Shown: positions 21,411 through 33,430 of the stretch, piece by piece
Layout of the letters: the number at the start of each line of letters is the position of its first letter
How positions within the stretch are numbered: position 1 is the stretch's first letter
Translations under genes and position numbers: made by a program
NCBI GenBank assembly: GCA_032716605.1
Contig: CM064509.1
Location: forward strand, 48,567,302-48,631,301
DNA from: Paralithodes platypus
Lineage: Eukaryota > Arthropoda > Malacostraca > Decapoda > Lithodidae
Reading direction: 5' to 3'
Length of the DNA stretch: 64,000 nucleotides
Notes under the pieces: generated by a model
The model's input: only the letters and a program-made list of their open reading frames with translations
What the model was told of the DNA's origin: nothing
Databases searched by the model: none

Positions 21411-22104
21411 TTAACCCTTTAACCCATAATTAGCGGCGAGCAACATAAGTCGAGTTAAATAAAGCTGGACTATGTGGCGGCGCTCGACATAACTCGAGTG
21501 GCAATTTCAGCACGTAATGTGGCTGAGAGAGAGAGACAAGTGGTGGCAGGAGACTAGCGAGCGTATGACTGCTCCAGACCACCGCGGCGAACCTACTGAC
21601 ACAAATCTCAGCTCCCTCCCTCTCTCACTCGCTACATACTCAATTATGTACTGAAAGTACCGAATTACCTGCTTTTTGCACTCGCGTTGCACGGTTATTG
21701 CAAGAAAACTATCCATCATACAAGGATCGTTATGGTGTCATTCGAAAGCCCTGTTTATGCCCTTTCAGGGATAGGTACTTGTTTTACGTTCTGGGTCTTA
21801 TTTAGGCATGAAAATGATCACGTAAACAGCCCTATTTTGGCTAAAAACACCCCGCTGTGCGGTACACATAAATAAACCGCATAGGCCGCTCGTAAGGTGT
21901 TAAAGCTCTGATGCGTTTTAGCAGTTTATTTTGGCTATCATTAGACGATTTTATGCAGCTTAGGAAGTATCTGTGGGTATTAAAAGGGTAAATACTATCT
22001 CAATCAACCCTTTGACTTCCATATACCGTTACTAATCTGAATAAAATCGTCTAATAGTAGCCAGAATCAGAACAGAAATGGGTATTGGAGCTTGAAAGGG
22101 TTAA
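21411..22104. mobile_element. MITE family 3 (TTAA target), split by a nested MITE
   Basis: The left end TTAACCCTTTAA...AGCTC (interrupted) and the right end GAGCTTGAAAGGGTTAA are inverted repeats. Inner arms GGCTATCATTAGACGATTTTAT (21938-21960) and its inverse near 22045-22070 pair as well. The nested family-1 MITE occupies a TTAA inside the left TIR. Without it the element is about 210 bp. Confidence 0.8.
21419..21903 (+). mobile_element. MITE family 1, copy 2 (TTAA target)
   Basis: 485 bp from TTAA to TTAA, about 95% or more identical by eye to the inverse of copy 1 (12589-13074). It contains the family's internal inverted motif ATAAGTCGAGTTAAATAAAG and GGAGACTAGCGAGCGTATGA. It is inserted inside MITE family 3. 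Confidence 0.92.
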
Positions 22105-24407
22105 TATAAACCCAATACAACATCAAACTAAATTTGAGGCTGAGAACTTCAACTTGTGGTCAAACAGTGTCGTCAATATTAGAGTAATGGTAGTTTCATG
22201 TAGGGAACTCTCTAAAAACATGTCTGTCGCATTTTATGAGTTGACACCGACTTGGACAATGAAGACTAGAACAAAGTACACAACTAATGATATATGTGCT
22301 TTTTATTAGGATAATACAGTAATAAGGCTTACATTGCTTCTGTGTTAATTACGCACTGTTATAATGTATGGATGCATATATTTGCATTCTGACGTGATAA
22401 CAAGTTGATATAGGCACTGCACAAGTCAAAATATATTGTACTCCTAGCACATTTCATGTATTTTGATATAGCATTTGATTAATAAACATACATATTTTAT
22501 GTAATACGATGCTATTATCTCTGTAATTGTTAGGTATACTAGGAGCACAGTGAGTGCACCTTAAGTGAGCAATGATCCTTAACCCGAGAAGCCTCATAGA
22601 AGTATCTGTATAGCGTATGTGATAGGCCTCATGGAAGCAAGACCATGAAGAAAACCTTCCAAAATGCCCCAGGGGATCTCAAAACAAAAGAGTATGTGAT
22701 TAGGTGAGATAATTCCCTTCTAGTACTTTCTACCACTCATCCACATGTATCCCCTTCCCCCCGTCACCACCTTTTCCCCCCTCTTCCCCCTCCTCAATTA
22801 TCGGTTATTTTTCTTCTTATTTCCCTCATTTATCGGTTATTTTCCGCGCCAATTATCGTCAGGTGGACTTGGAGGCAGGGTAGAGTCATTTAGAGACCCT
22901 TTAGAAATGTGAGATCTCTCCCGGGCGGCTCAGTACATTGCGAGAGGTTGCGGAGGGAGGATATATGTCTCTCGGCTGGCTGACCCAGAATACGACCGGG
23001 CTATAAGTAAAATAAACGCACATTTAGAAGAAATAATGCTTTATATGGTAAATATAACGAATTATGTCAAAATCGAAGGGTAGAAATTACATTTCCTTGG
23101 CACTTTTAGCTACCTCATTTTTGCACTCCTCCGGTGAAGCCAAGGGCTGCAACATTACTCTCAGCATGTTTTACTGGGCGAATGCGACGTTCCTTTCGGA
23201 AGATGGCTCTTAAAAAAAAAAAAAAATGCCCCAGTGGTGGTGAACTGCAAGCAATATGTGATAATGTGGCTTGTCTTCTTACCCCCACCCTCCCTCGATC
23301 CTCCCGCCTTTTCTCCCTCAACGTCCCCCTTCCTCCTTTATTCTACTTTTTCCCTCCCCTTTCCCTCCCACCTCAAATATGTCCAATCACCCTCCTCTGC
23401 TGTACTCCCCTTACCTCCCTCTTCTCCCATACATCCACGAGAGATGGCTAGAGTCGTCAGTGTGACTCAAACCTCCATAGAAAGGACACCTATGTTGCTC
23501 TCCCTTGTATGCATTTGTCACCCGTCATTACAATAATATGTTTTTGCGCTGGGTGTTTGCTATTTACACCAATTTTCAGGTTCTTCGATGTTCACATGTT
23601 TATTATATAAGCAAAAGATGCGTAAATGGAACAGTAATATTGTTTTATAATATGGTAAATATGTAAAATTCTTTCCAAATCGAGCGTAAACCATTCGCAC
23701 TGGAGTACGTTTAAAAAACATGTCTGGCGCATTTTATGAGTTGACACCGGCTGGGACAATGAAAACTAGAACAAAGTACACAACTAATGATATATATGCT
23801 TTTTATTAGGATAATACAGTAATAATGTTTACATTGCTCATGTCATACAATACATACTAGCTAGCTTCATTATTTTACAATGCGGTAATATGTTATTTAT
23901 ATATTGCCACACTTATGCTCAAGATGATGATATTAGCATACGCGTAATTAATTAATTACCATCGATGGGTGGCCCCATTATATTAGTCTTCTCCTCAATC
24001 AGCCATCTCCTCTTTACCACATTTTTAAAGTCATGGCGCCCCTTGTCATAAAATCAAGGGTGTTCCTGAAAATACTCCCCTACGTCCCTCTCAATGTTCT
24101 CGGGGATATTTACCGCCACCGCTATCTTCCTAAGCCGTCCTTTTTTGGTAGTAGGGCCGGCTGAGGCACTCTCCACTGCATACACGCTCCATTGTTGTCA
24201 GTGCCGCCAACCACCGCATCAGCCTGTTCCACGGTGACAACTGGTTCTTGGAACGATGGGGTGACTCTCTCTCTTTCTCTCCACCTTCCCCCCCCCCACC
24301 CTCCCCCACTTTCTCCTTCATTTCCTTGGGCGATATTTTGGGTGAACTCAGCAACTGTTTCAAACTGACAACTTAGCGAGTCTGGAGGTTCAGGTGAGGA
24401 CCATGTA
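22105..24407. other. Non-coding stretch with a 127-bp direct repeat
   Basis: No coding domain recognised. Blocks at 22214-22340 and 23713-23838 are copies of each other (AACATGTCTGTCGCATTTTA and AACATGTCTGGCGCATTTTA starts, ending near TTACATTGCT), 1.5 kb apart. Pyrimidine-rich low-complexity stretches occur at 22740-22800 and 23275-23450. Short open frames over these are proline/serine-rich shadows. Confidence 0.65.
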
Positions 24408-25019
24408 CAGTCGTCAGGATTAATTCGTTTCATTTTCCCTGTTAGTAGCACTGCACGGTGGAGAGGTATCCCCTCCACCTCCTCTCCTTGTTCCCAAACC
24501 CTCCCATTTTCTCTACGACCCCCAGAACTACACCCACCCTCCCTTCTCTCGCTCTCACCCAGTTAGGAGCTACTTCAGGGACCTCACCGATTACATTTAT
24601 TCTGAACACATAATGAAGGAATGAAGTATTTCACACACATCTCTCGACCACCATCTCCTGCACTTTAAACATATGAACTAAACAAAACCTAACCTGAAGC
24701 TGATAATTACTACCGTTACTAGTAGGGTTAATTGTATAATGATATAATATACCAGGCATGAGGGGTAGAAATACACACTTGTATAATTATATATAAGGTA
24801 TAATGAGATTATTTGGTTATACACGAAACTGTTATACAGAGTGGTATTGTAGAAGAAGAATTATTGATCAGTTCAATATTATAACTTGTAGTTAATCTGG
24901 GATTTAATAAATGGGCGTTAAAAAGTTATTTAGTAATTATTCTTAACAGGTGTGAATTCAAATGATCTTGAAAGTTATCTCAAGAGAATAAGCTTGAATA
25001 GCCGTGAAGCTTTCAATAG

Positions 25020-25370
25020 TAGGTCAAATTGGATTTTCGGTCACGTATGTGTTTTTTGTATTATAATCCTTTTTCTCTCTCATTGTGTTTTTCCTTCTGC
25101 AAATTCCTTTTTACCCATTATTTTGCAATATTAATACATGCCCCCTTAAACCATATTTTGTCAATACCCTAACCTAACAACCTAACCTAACCTGGGGGCT
25201 GCCGCCCCCAGACCCCCGCATGGTTAGCATTGATATAGAATATGACAAAAATACTAAAAATACAGTAAACAAAAAATATATATTAGTTCTCAGCTGATCC
25301 AAGATGGCCGCCATTTTTCCTTCCACCCTTATTTAACCCACAAAGTCTAAGGAAAAATAATTTAATAGCG
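25020..25370. repeat. Extra insertion with (CCTAA)n tract and G/C-rich hairpin
   Basis: This segment is absent from the homologous interior of the 4968-9454 copy. It contains CCTAACCTAACAACCTAACC (from about 25172), i.e. the arthropod-type telomere unit, followed by GGGGGCTGCCGCCCCCAGAC, a short GC-rich hairpin. Nothing coding. Confidence 0.65.
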
Positions 25371-26341
25371 TTTTGCCATTACTCAGGGAGTATTAAACGC
25401 AATTTGCTATGTTTCATCCCATATTGCTACATAGCCATAGTGAACTTGGTTACAAAACAAGATACCTGATCCAATAGAGTAACTTAATGGCAAGGTGTTA
25501 AGGGTAAGGTGACACAATGAATAATTAAGTCCTTCCCTAATGTATGGGTGAGCGTAAGTGTTGAGGGCATGGGAACTTTAAAATAAAACCCTCCCTAATG
25601 GATAGATGAACGTAAGAGTACCCGAGGGGTAGTTATTTAAAATAGGGCATATATATTGGTTATCAACCCTTCAGGATTATTAAGCCTGTTTATGTCAAGT
25701 AATATTTTTAAGCCTGGAGCATCTTTTCGAAAACCCCAGTACCTTGCCCGAGGGTAGTTCGTGTCCCGTTTATATACAGTAGTTTTACATTATGGCCAAT
25801 TAGGAAAACAATATGGCCTAATGATTGGGTAGATAGCTCCGTTAAGAAGATGAGTGTTGAGTTAGCGTAATGAAGTCACATGACCGACTCACTGGGCACA
25901 TTCTCGGCAATAATTCATTGCATTTATTGGCAAATTGGCTGTTTACACTTAATGAGTCCTGAACTGTCTGGAAGCAGCGAGATTTGTGGTGAATAAGATT
26001 AAGCAAATGTTTTGTTCTTCTTTACGGTGCTAATAAGTAGTGATATTAGTATTTAATAGTTCTATAAAAATAAATAATTCAAAATACTTGAATGGTTTAC
26101 TTTGTGTGTTCATTGATGGGATAGACTCATGGTGGAATTGACGCAGACGGTCCTCGTTATCTCAAGCTTGATACGTAGCCATTACAACGATGAAAATGAA
26201 ATATAACTTCACGTGGGTTAGTTTGACAGCTATATTAGAGTATAATACAGTACTTAACCATCAGTACATCGGTATGAACCTTTCAGGGGTCAATGGTAAA
26301 TTTATCGGTATGAATCATCACCCCCCTCCCTCCCCCCCGCC

Positions 26342-26456
<115 letters not shown>

Positions 26457-26939
26457 TTTCTTAAATTCTTTCAAATTTAGTAAAGCTACTACTTGCCTCT
26501 GCCTATGATACATTGCATTCCTTCATTAGGTGTTCGGAATACATGCAATTGGTGAGGTCCAGAAGTAGCCCTTCACTGGGTGAGAGCGAGAGAAGGGTGG
26601 GTGGGTGTAGTTCTGGGGTTGGAGGGAAAATGGGAGGGTTTCGGTGGGGGTATGGTAACAACAAGGAGAGGAGGTGGAGGGGATACCTCTCCACCGTGCA
26701 GTGCTATTAACGCCTGAGTCCAGGGAAACGAAACGAATTAATCCTGACGACTGTACATACCAACAAATACACATCCTGTTGCCAAGTTCACTAAACTACA
26801 AAACAGTGACGGTAGTGCCGTCATAGTGTAAAAGAGGAGGGACAGACGAAAAATTAAAATTGTTGGAGTTACTAGGGTATTTTTCCTCTCATGAAATACA
26901 TAGGAAATCCCTATGGGACATTGTTTCTGGACCTCCCTG

Positions 26940-26978
26940 TCTTTATATATATATACAGTATATATATACAGGTATATA

Positions 26979-27056
<78 letters not shown>

Positions 27057-27157
27057 TATATATATATATATATATTATATATATATATACCGGTATATAT
27101 ATATATATAGAGAGAGAGAGCGAGATTTTTTTTTTTTTTTTGGGGGGGGGGGGGGGC
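26940..27157. repeat. (TA)n array with T and G homopolymers
   Basis: TA array with interruptions ACAGTA, ACAGGTA and ACCGGTA, then (AG)n, a T-run and a G-run ending at 27157. Confidence 0.95.
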
Positions 27158-27427
27158 CATGTAGGATGATTTTCTTGAGCAGCACCCCCCATCATGTGAG
27201 GTGACACATAATTATATAGCAATACATACTGCTAAAAGAGACATATATTACTACACTGAAACAACAGCATCGTCGTCTCGTTACATTCATATTTGTGACA
27301 CAGGCAAGAACAATACCATAATATGAACACCGGTTATATACTTAGTTACAGCCATGAATATTTATGTATAGGTCAGCTGAGTATACACAGGGGACAATCA
27401 TACATAATCAAAGTAAACTAACATATC

Positions 27428-27912
27428 TTAACCCTTAACTGGCGGGACCGGACTTAAGTCGGTCTAGAGAAGAAAGGACTATGTGGCGGGGACCGACTTA
27501 AGGCGGTGTGCAATTTTGGGCAATAATTGGCTCTGAGAGAGAGACGAGCGGTGGGAGGAGCGTATGTCGGCTCTGACCGTTCGGCACGGGTCCCGCGCGG
27601 CAACTGACGTCCCTTCCACACAAATCCACACTCACTACCTCGCTACACAGGGAATTATGTAAGGAAATTACCATATTTTAGGGATTTTTCCTTCGTCTTG
27701 CACGATCATTGCAAGAGAGTGCGTGGTCGTAGAAGGATCGTTCAGGTGTCATTGGAAAGCTCAATTATCGCCTTTTCAGGGATACATAATTTTATTACGC
27801 TCTGGCTCTTGTTTATGCATGAAAAAGAGCACGGAAATAAGCTCGTTTAGGGTAAAACCACCCGCTTGGCAGGTAGTAGAAGTTACTGATGGGCCCGCTC
27901 TTAAGGCGTTAA
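27428..27912 (+). mobile_element. MITE family 1, second subfamily, copy 3
   Basis: 485 bp from TTAA (27428-27431) to TTAA (27909-27912). Ends are TTAACCCTTAACTGGCGGGA and, inverted, TTAACGCCTTAAGAGCGGGC. It shares the plan, length and several blocks (GGACTATGTGGCGG, GAGAGAGA, CCTTTTCAGGGATA) with copies 1-2 but is clearly diverged, so it is a sister subfamily with copy 4. Confidence 0.9.
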
Positions 27913-28149
27913 AAACCTAGATAAGTTGAGTGTTTTTACTTATATAATGCAAGACAATCTTATGAAGCACTTGAATAATGCAACATGGGCCAATTTCACT
28001 AATCATAAGATCAATACATACCGAAATAAAATAATTATGTGGATTTCAGTTATTTTGCTTATTGAGTACAGTTGCCAGACACGTTGTTCTTCTCCCGACA
28101 ACTTGTTATGCAAATATACAGAGGAGAATGAACCAATAACATCAAAGTT

Positions 28150-28870
28150 TTCTATTAGGGGTTATCACAGACAATAAGCTAAACTGGAAACCCCATGTCG
28201 GTGAAGTAATCAAGATCTCAGGTTTCAAACTATACCTCCTCCGTCGCCTCATATCACTTGGCGCCCCCTCACCTGATCTCACATACTGTATGTATACTCT
28301 CTATTCATTCTGCCAAAACTCACCTATGCTTGCCCAGCGTGGGCCTCTTCACTTACTGCAACACAAAAAGATCAATTAGAAAAAGTACAAAAGAGAGCAT
28401 GTAAGATCATCCTTGGTCCCGCATACACACATTATCACGAAGCACTAGTCACTTTGGGTCTAAAACCACTAGCCAGCATGCACAAGAACCTCAACCAGAA
28501 ATTTGGGGAACAACTTCTGACCAACCCCAAACACAGACAACTATTACCCCCACCAGCCCCCCCACACAGACACGCGACTATAATAGGCACAACAACACGC
28601 TCGTCCCAATTCGAGCAAGAACCGAAAGGTATAAACACAGCCCATCACTAGCATCGTCAACTTGATCAACAATAAGTAATGTAGCAAACAATCACAATCA
28701 CAAGCAAATAAAACACACTTCACACCAAGTAAAACTAAAGTAAATGTTCTCCCTTTTCCCGTGCTAATATGGCCAAGCTTAATATACTCATTCCCAGGTC
28801 TAAACTCACACCACACAGGCTATACGTATACACAAAGTTACCTCCAAAATACTAAATGAATCAGGCCCAA
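28150..28870 (+). pseudogene. LINE reverse transcriptase C-terminal fragment
   Basis: Shifting frames encode LGVITDNKLNWKPHV, LRRLISLGAP and QLEKVQKRACKIILGPAYT, then HEALVTLGLKPLASMHKNL, FGEQLLTNPKHRQLLPP, the thumb and tail blocks of an invertebrate LINE. At least one frameshift lies near 28310. It is not in the CR1 or Jockey copies elsewhere in the window; clade not assigned. No catalytic RT motif remains. Confidence 0.75.
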
Positions 28871-29118
28871 TATTGATACCGTATACTGTATGTTGCACAC
28901 CAATCCATAATATTCTGTTTTTTGTTTTATTATTATTATTACACACTCACACACACACACACATACTACTCCTCCAGCCACCCTCTCTCTCCACCATTCT
29001 CACCTTTCACTGACCACATCCCTCTCCCCCTCACTCTCTATTCCTCCAAAATACTAAATGAATCAGGCCCAATATTGATACCGTATACTGTATGTTGCAC
29101 ACCAATCCATAATATTAT
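28845..29118. repeat. 73-bp direct repeat pair
   Basis: CCTCCAAAATACTAAATGAA through CCAATCCATAATATT occurs at about 28845-28918 and again at 29045-29118, identical by eye. Between them is a (CA)n and CT-rich spacer. It may be a segmental slip or terminal repeat of the preceding LINE's tail. Confidence 0.85.
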
Positions 29119-29149
29119 ATGTGTTTTTGTTTTGTGTGATTATAACTAT

Positions 29150-29480
29150 GTTATCTGGTATATAATTATGTATGTTTATGTATATATACTCACGCACGAG
29201 TATATACGTGAGTATATGTATGTGTAAGAGAGGTATGCATATACACATACATATATGTGTATGTGTACGGCTGTGTGTGCGCACAGTATGTGTATGATTA
29301 TGTATATGTGGATTTATGTGTATGTGTGTGTATCTGCACTCACATATGTATACATATGCATAAACTGCATGTTGTTACGCTTAGATGTGTGCAGTGTGTG
29401 TGTATGTACATGCAATGTTTGTGTATGTAGCGATACGTACATGCACATGTACTGTGCAAGTATACAGCACGGTTGCATCT
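29150..29480. repeat. Degenerate (TG/TA)n simple sequence
   Basis: Long TATGTG/TGTATG-rich tract with no coding content. Open frames across it are cysteine/tyrosine repeat translations. Confidence 0.8.
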
Positions 29481-29911
29481 TATTAGTGTAATCAAGCTTA
29501 CAATAATACCGTTAAATATAGGTCAGCATATCTATGAACTTCACACAGTTATATGTTCAGCCTCTTGCTGCAATTCTTAATAATCCGTTTACTTTTATTA
29601 TCAGCAGTTGCATAGTAACTAGGCGAACAGTAAACATAGTCAGTAAAGTTGTCAGTATATCAACTCAATAGCTTCCAACAAACCCTTACACCCTTATATA
29701 TGTGTAACTATTATTTTGTTCAGCATACCTAGTACATTATGTTTACTGGTCAAATAGCTCCTATGCAATCTATTATCTCAATCTGGAAAATCATCTGCCA
29801 ACCTAGTACATAATTTTTTTTTTATTAAGGTGACAGTTACAAAGTGGTGTACAATCTATCTTATTCTAGTTACATTGTAGTTTATCTTATTGTACCAGTA
29901 CCTCCCTACAA

Positions 29912-31251
29912 TCAACCTAGTTGTTCCCCAATTCGTCCCTCCGCCACGACCATTTCAAAGTCCAAGTCTCTCACTCTTGTCCTCTGTAGCGGGGAGGACC
30001 TTGTACCCCTGAGACATAGGAGTGCAGACCTGAGAAGAGAGAAAGAGAGCCGGCATCTCATCCAAGTCATGACTTGGCTTCTATGCTGGCGCTTTTTCTC
30101 CGATATTTGTTCAGCTAATCTGGCATAGAAGACACTTGCAGAAGGTCCCATACCTCCCGACGATGAGAAGACCAGAGGAGTAAAGCTTCCTTGATCCCTG
30201 TTCAAAATTCTTTCTTCATAAGCGCGTTTTTTCTCACTTTCGTTTCTCAAGTATGCCGCCTTGTGTCCTCACTCACGATATGTTTGTGCTCTTGGGTTGA
30301 AGATTCTGATGTCGAAAAAAGCCCGTTGTCCCCTCGTCCAAAAACCTCGAGCACTTACGTCCACTCTTGCTTCATTTGAAGTATTTGCAGTATTGTGGGC
30401 CAAGCGCTGTCCGTCCATAGGCAGAAGTTCCGGTTCGATTCTGACATCATGGCACACCTCGTCCAGCATTTGTGCAGTGATGTCTCGTACTTCATCATGC
30501 CGGATACAGATGAATCCTCCTTTCTTACAGGTCATACAGTGGTCTGGGTTGTTTATTTCACCGCATGCACATTTCAGCGGCAGGTTCGAAAATGGCCACC
30601 CATACCTCAAGGCTACGGCATCATTGAATTCTTGTTTATTTAAGCTGAAGCCTTTCTCCTTTATTGGTAATGATGTGAGCCAATTTGAAGCCCCCGTGTC
30701 TTGTGCCATCTCAACTCTCATTTTCAGTTCTTCCCTACATCTGGTCTTAATTTGTTCTAGGCTATGTTTCTGTCTCTCTTCTCTGCTCTTTGTAATTTCC
30801 TGTCTTGCATTTCGTTGTTCCTCTTCGTCCACCTCATCATTTTCATTTTGCTCCCGTATTTTTTCTGTCAGAGACGTAGTAAGTTTAAGGGAATTTTGGT
30901 ACTCATGTAGTGCCGCCTCCACTGGGTTTATGATCCCCATACCTCCGAACCTTGGCGGAAGAGCTAATAGATCTCTTAGCTCTTGCGTGACGCCTTCCAT
31001 CTCTGTTAAGGCCGGTATGAATGTTCCTCTGATTGCTTCTTCAAGCGGTTGGAGCATCTGTCTAATGCCAGGCACTGTTCTCATAAGAAAGGTCCCTCTG
31101 TGCTTAACACCATATGTGAAGGCAGTATATGCAGCATGTGGTTCAGATTTCGCAATGTCTGCCAGGGTTTTCACTTCCTTTACCCACTCCGCTACCTTTT
31201 TTCGCACATAGTCTCTCTTGCATTCTTCTGTGCCTATTACTGCTCCCTAGT
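29912..31251 (-). pseudogene. Retroelement polymerase C-terminal fragment, clade unassigned
   Basis: Coding order: KRDYVRKKVAEWVKEVKTLA, EPHAAYTAFTYGVKHRGTFL, LALPPRFGGMGIINP, an E/R/Q-rich linker, SNWLTSLPIKEKGFSLNKQE, FNDAVALRYGWP, and a Cys/His cluster CACGEINNPDHCMTCKKGGF. It then has IRHDEVRDITAQMLDEVC, ARVDVSARGFW and AFFDIRIFNP. A frameshift near 30255 leads to KKRAYEERILNRDQGSFTPL and VFSSSGGMGPSA, then MRCRLSFSLLRSALLCLRG. I recognise this as the region following the RT domain in a retroelement group common in aquatic invertebrates, but cannot name the clade. RT catalytic motifs are missing; truncation at about 31251 is abrupt. The internal 312-residue frame is otherwise intact. Confidence 0.75.
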
Positions 31252-31515
31252 ACATAATAGTGACCTCGTCAAACAGCTATTATACAACCTCATGCGTTGG
31301 TCCTTATTATAAGATAATATAAGTTAGAGTTAAGCTACAAAATATTCCTCTGTAAATTTTCAGCCTACGGCTGCAATTATCAATAAACCGTTTATTATTA
31401 TTATTATTATTATTATTTATTATATTATGCTGTAATTTCTTATGTGAGGGAGGCCAGAATCACGTTGGCAGCGGCACGTGTGGCTGTATTGATAAGAGTG
31501 CATATTTGTTACAGA

Positions 31516-31554
<39 letters not shown>

Positions 31555-32570
31555 GGGGTGCCACCTCACGCACATCCCCGTCAAGAGTAAGTGATCCAAG
31601 AGCAATAACACTTAGGAGGACATGACAGCAGATGCCAGCACGGTAGGCTTACGGGGGAGGAGAGATGTGAGGCGGGGAACAGCATGGGAAGGCAAGTCAG
31701 GAGGGAAGAGTTAGATTAAAGGTAAAGATAATGGTGATAAGGAAAGGGAAGAATGAACATAATAGAGTAGATGAGGTTGAAAGGAAAGGATGCCGAGTAA
31801 AGAGAAAATCACATTGAATGATGGGGGTAGGGTAAATGGGAATGAGAGGATAAGGTGAATAGTACAGAGAGAGAGAGAGAGAGGCCTAATTTAGAGGATA
31901 CACTTATCCCCCATTAGTCATCAAAGAAGTATCAATAATTATACAAAGTGTCTATATATTACAAATGCACTAAAAGAGTATCACAAGATTGAAAAATAAC
32001 TACCTAAACACTCAAATATTAAGTCATAAATAACCGTCAGTTATCATTACTGAACGATGAATATATTTATATTGGTCGAACAATCATCTGTGTTAAACAT
32101 GTAATTAAGTATGTAATTCACACAGTAATTACCTTATTAATGATTTGCTATCCGATTTTCAAAGCAAGCGTTCAAACCTGACAGAGCCCAGTGACATATA
32201 TTCAACATATAGTGCAGAATGTATTCACATCCTTTATCATTATTATTTACCTTCACTTCCAAATGTTTAAATATAATAATATATATTTCCGATTGATTGA
32301 GTCTTGGCTAAAATATCTAAATAAAATAAATGTATTATATGATCAAACTGGTAGCAGCTCAAAACAACCATTACTAAATTTTCCTTCTGTGGCCTTAATG
32401 TTTAACCTGATCTTTACCAGATAAACAGGCATCCACTTGTTGTTTGCTATCCTTTGTCAAACAAGAGGAAAAGAAAAAGGTAGCGGAATACGGAAGAAAC
32501 AAAAGTTAAAAAATATTGATAGACTCTCCCGAATATTGGACAGAATATATAATAGATATCCATAGGAATG
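31252..32570. other. Non-coding stretch with microsatellites
   Basis: Contains (TTA)n at about 31393-31425, (AG)n at 31510-31552 and again near 31866-31884, and AT-rich unique DNA. I see no gene or recognisable element. Confidence 0.7.
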
Positions 32571-32764
32571 CTTAGTGGTATGGAAAATATACTAGAATGG
32601 GGCTTAACCAAAAACCATTATAATACAAAAATAAGGAAATTATCAATTTATGGGTTGCAAGATTAGGCCTGCCCCCTGCTTGAATGGAAAAGAACAAAGG
32701 GTGGAAGGAAAAAATATATAAAAAATTATATATATATATATATATTTTTTTTGTTTTCTTTATT

Positions 32765-33130
32765 TTTTTCTTTTCTTTAATACATACGAGGTTGAAAGAA
32801 ATGGCAATTTCCAATAGCAGACTTTTGCCCCCCTGATTGTCGCCTCCTCTGATCCTCCACCCTCTATATATACCCTTCCTGTTTACCTTTTATATAATTC
32901 TATCCTTACTTGATAATGCTGGTTGTCCAGTGAAACGCGTCGTATATCCTGTATCATCATGTACATTAATGTAACCCTGTACCACCATGAATTTTGCTAA
33001 TCTCATTCATCTACTTCCTGCCACCCAGCGAAAACTCATCAGAGACCTGGAAACTTTGAATAATAAAATTTCCAACGCAGAAATTGCCATTTCTTTCAAC
33101 CTCGTATGTATTAAAGAAAATTTATTAGCT
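32765..33130. mobile_element. Head-to-head Penelope-like element 5' fragments
   Basis: On the plus strand 32987-33130 encodes MNFANLIHLLPATQRKLIRD and NNKISNAEIAISFNLVCIKE, matching the N-terminal region ahead of RT in Penelope-like elements as I know them. A second short piece, EIAISFNLVCIKEK, is on the minus strand at about 32768-32812. Both are cut off by A/T-rich simple repeat. Inverted partial copies are typical of Penelope-like elements. Confidence 0.6.
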
Positions 33131-33139
33131 GGCTTTACT

Positions 33140-33190
<51 letters not shown>

Positions 33191-33226
33191 TATATATATA
33201 TATATATACAGTATATATATATATAT
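33130..33226. repeat. (TA)n array
   Basis: TA array with two ACAGTA interruptions. Confidence 0.95.
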
Positions 33227-33261
33227 GCAAGAAAGTCACTGCAACACGTGAACTTATAATA

Positions 33262-33409
33262 TGCTAAATATCCACAGGGAAGGAAGGAAAATAAACACGG
33301 AGTCCCAAGCGCTTTCGTGTATTACATCTCTGTCCCCTGAAGATGTAATACATGAAAGCGCTTGGGACTCCGTGTTTATTTTCCTTCCTTCCCTGTGGAT
33401 ATTTAGCAT
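33262..33409. repeat. Inverted repeat, ~68-bp arms
   Basis: ATGCTAAATATCCACAGGGA through TGTATTACATCT (about 33260-33328) is the inverse of AGATGTAATACATGAAAGCG through ATATTTAGCAT, separated by about 13 bp. The CCTGAAGATGTAATACATGA block is of the kind seen at Penelope-like 3' ends, so this is probably a tail-to-tail junction. Confidence 0.85.
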
Positions 33410-33430
33410 ATATATATATATATATATAGT

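Noticed and set aside
23115..24478. Proline/serine-rich and charged short frames
   Set aside because: Low-complexity translations of pyrimidine tracts on both strands; no domains.
25172..25200. True chromosome end
   Set aside because: Only a few CCTAA units embedded in a transposon with unrelated sequence on both sides.
26738..27222. Several overlapping frames on both strands
   Set aside because: Tyrosine-isoleucine runs from the (TA)n array.
30261..31211. 316-codon plus-strand frame
   Set aside because: Exact antisense of the retroelement fragment 30269-31207, which has recognisable motifs; the plus frame has none.
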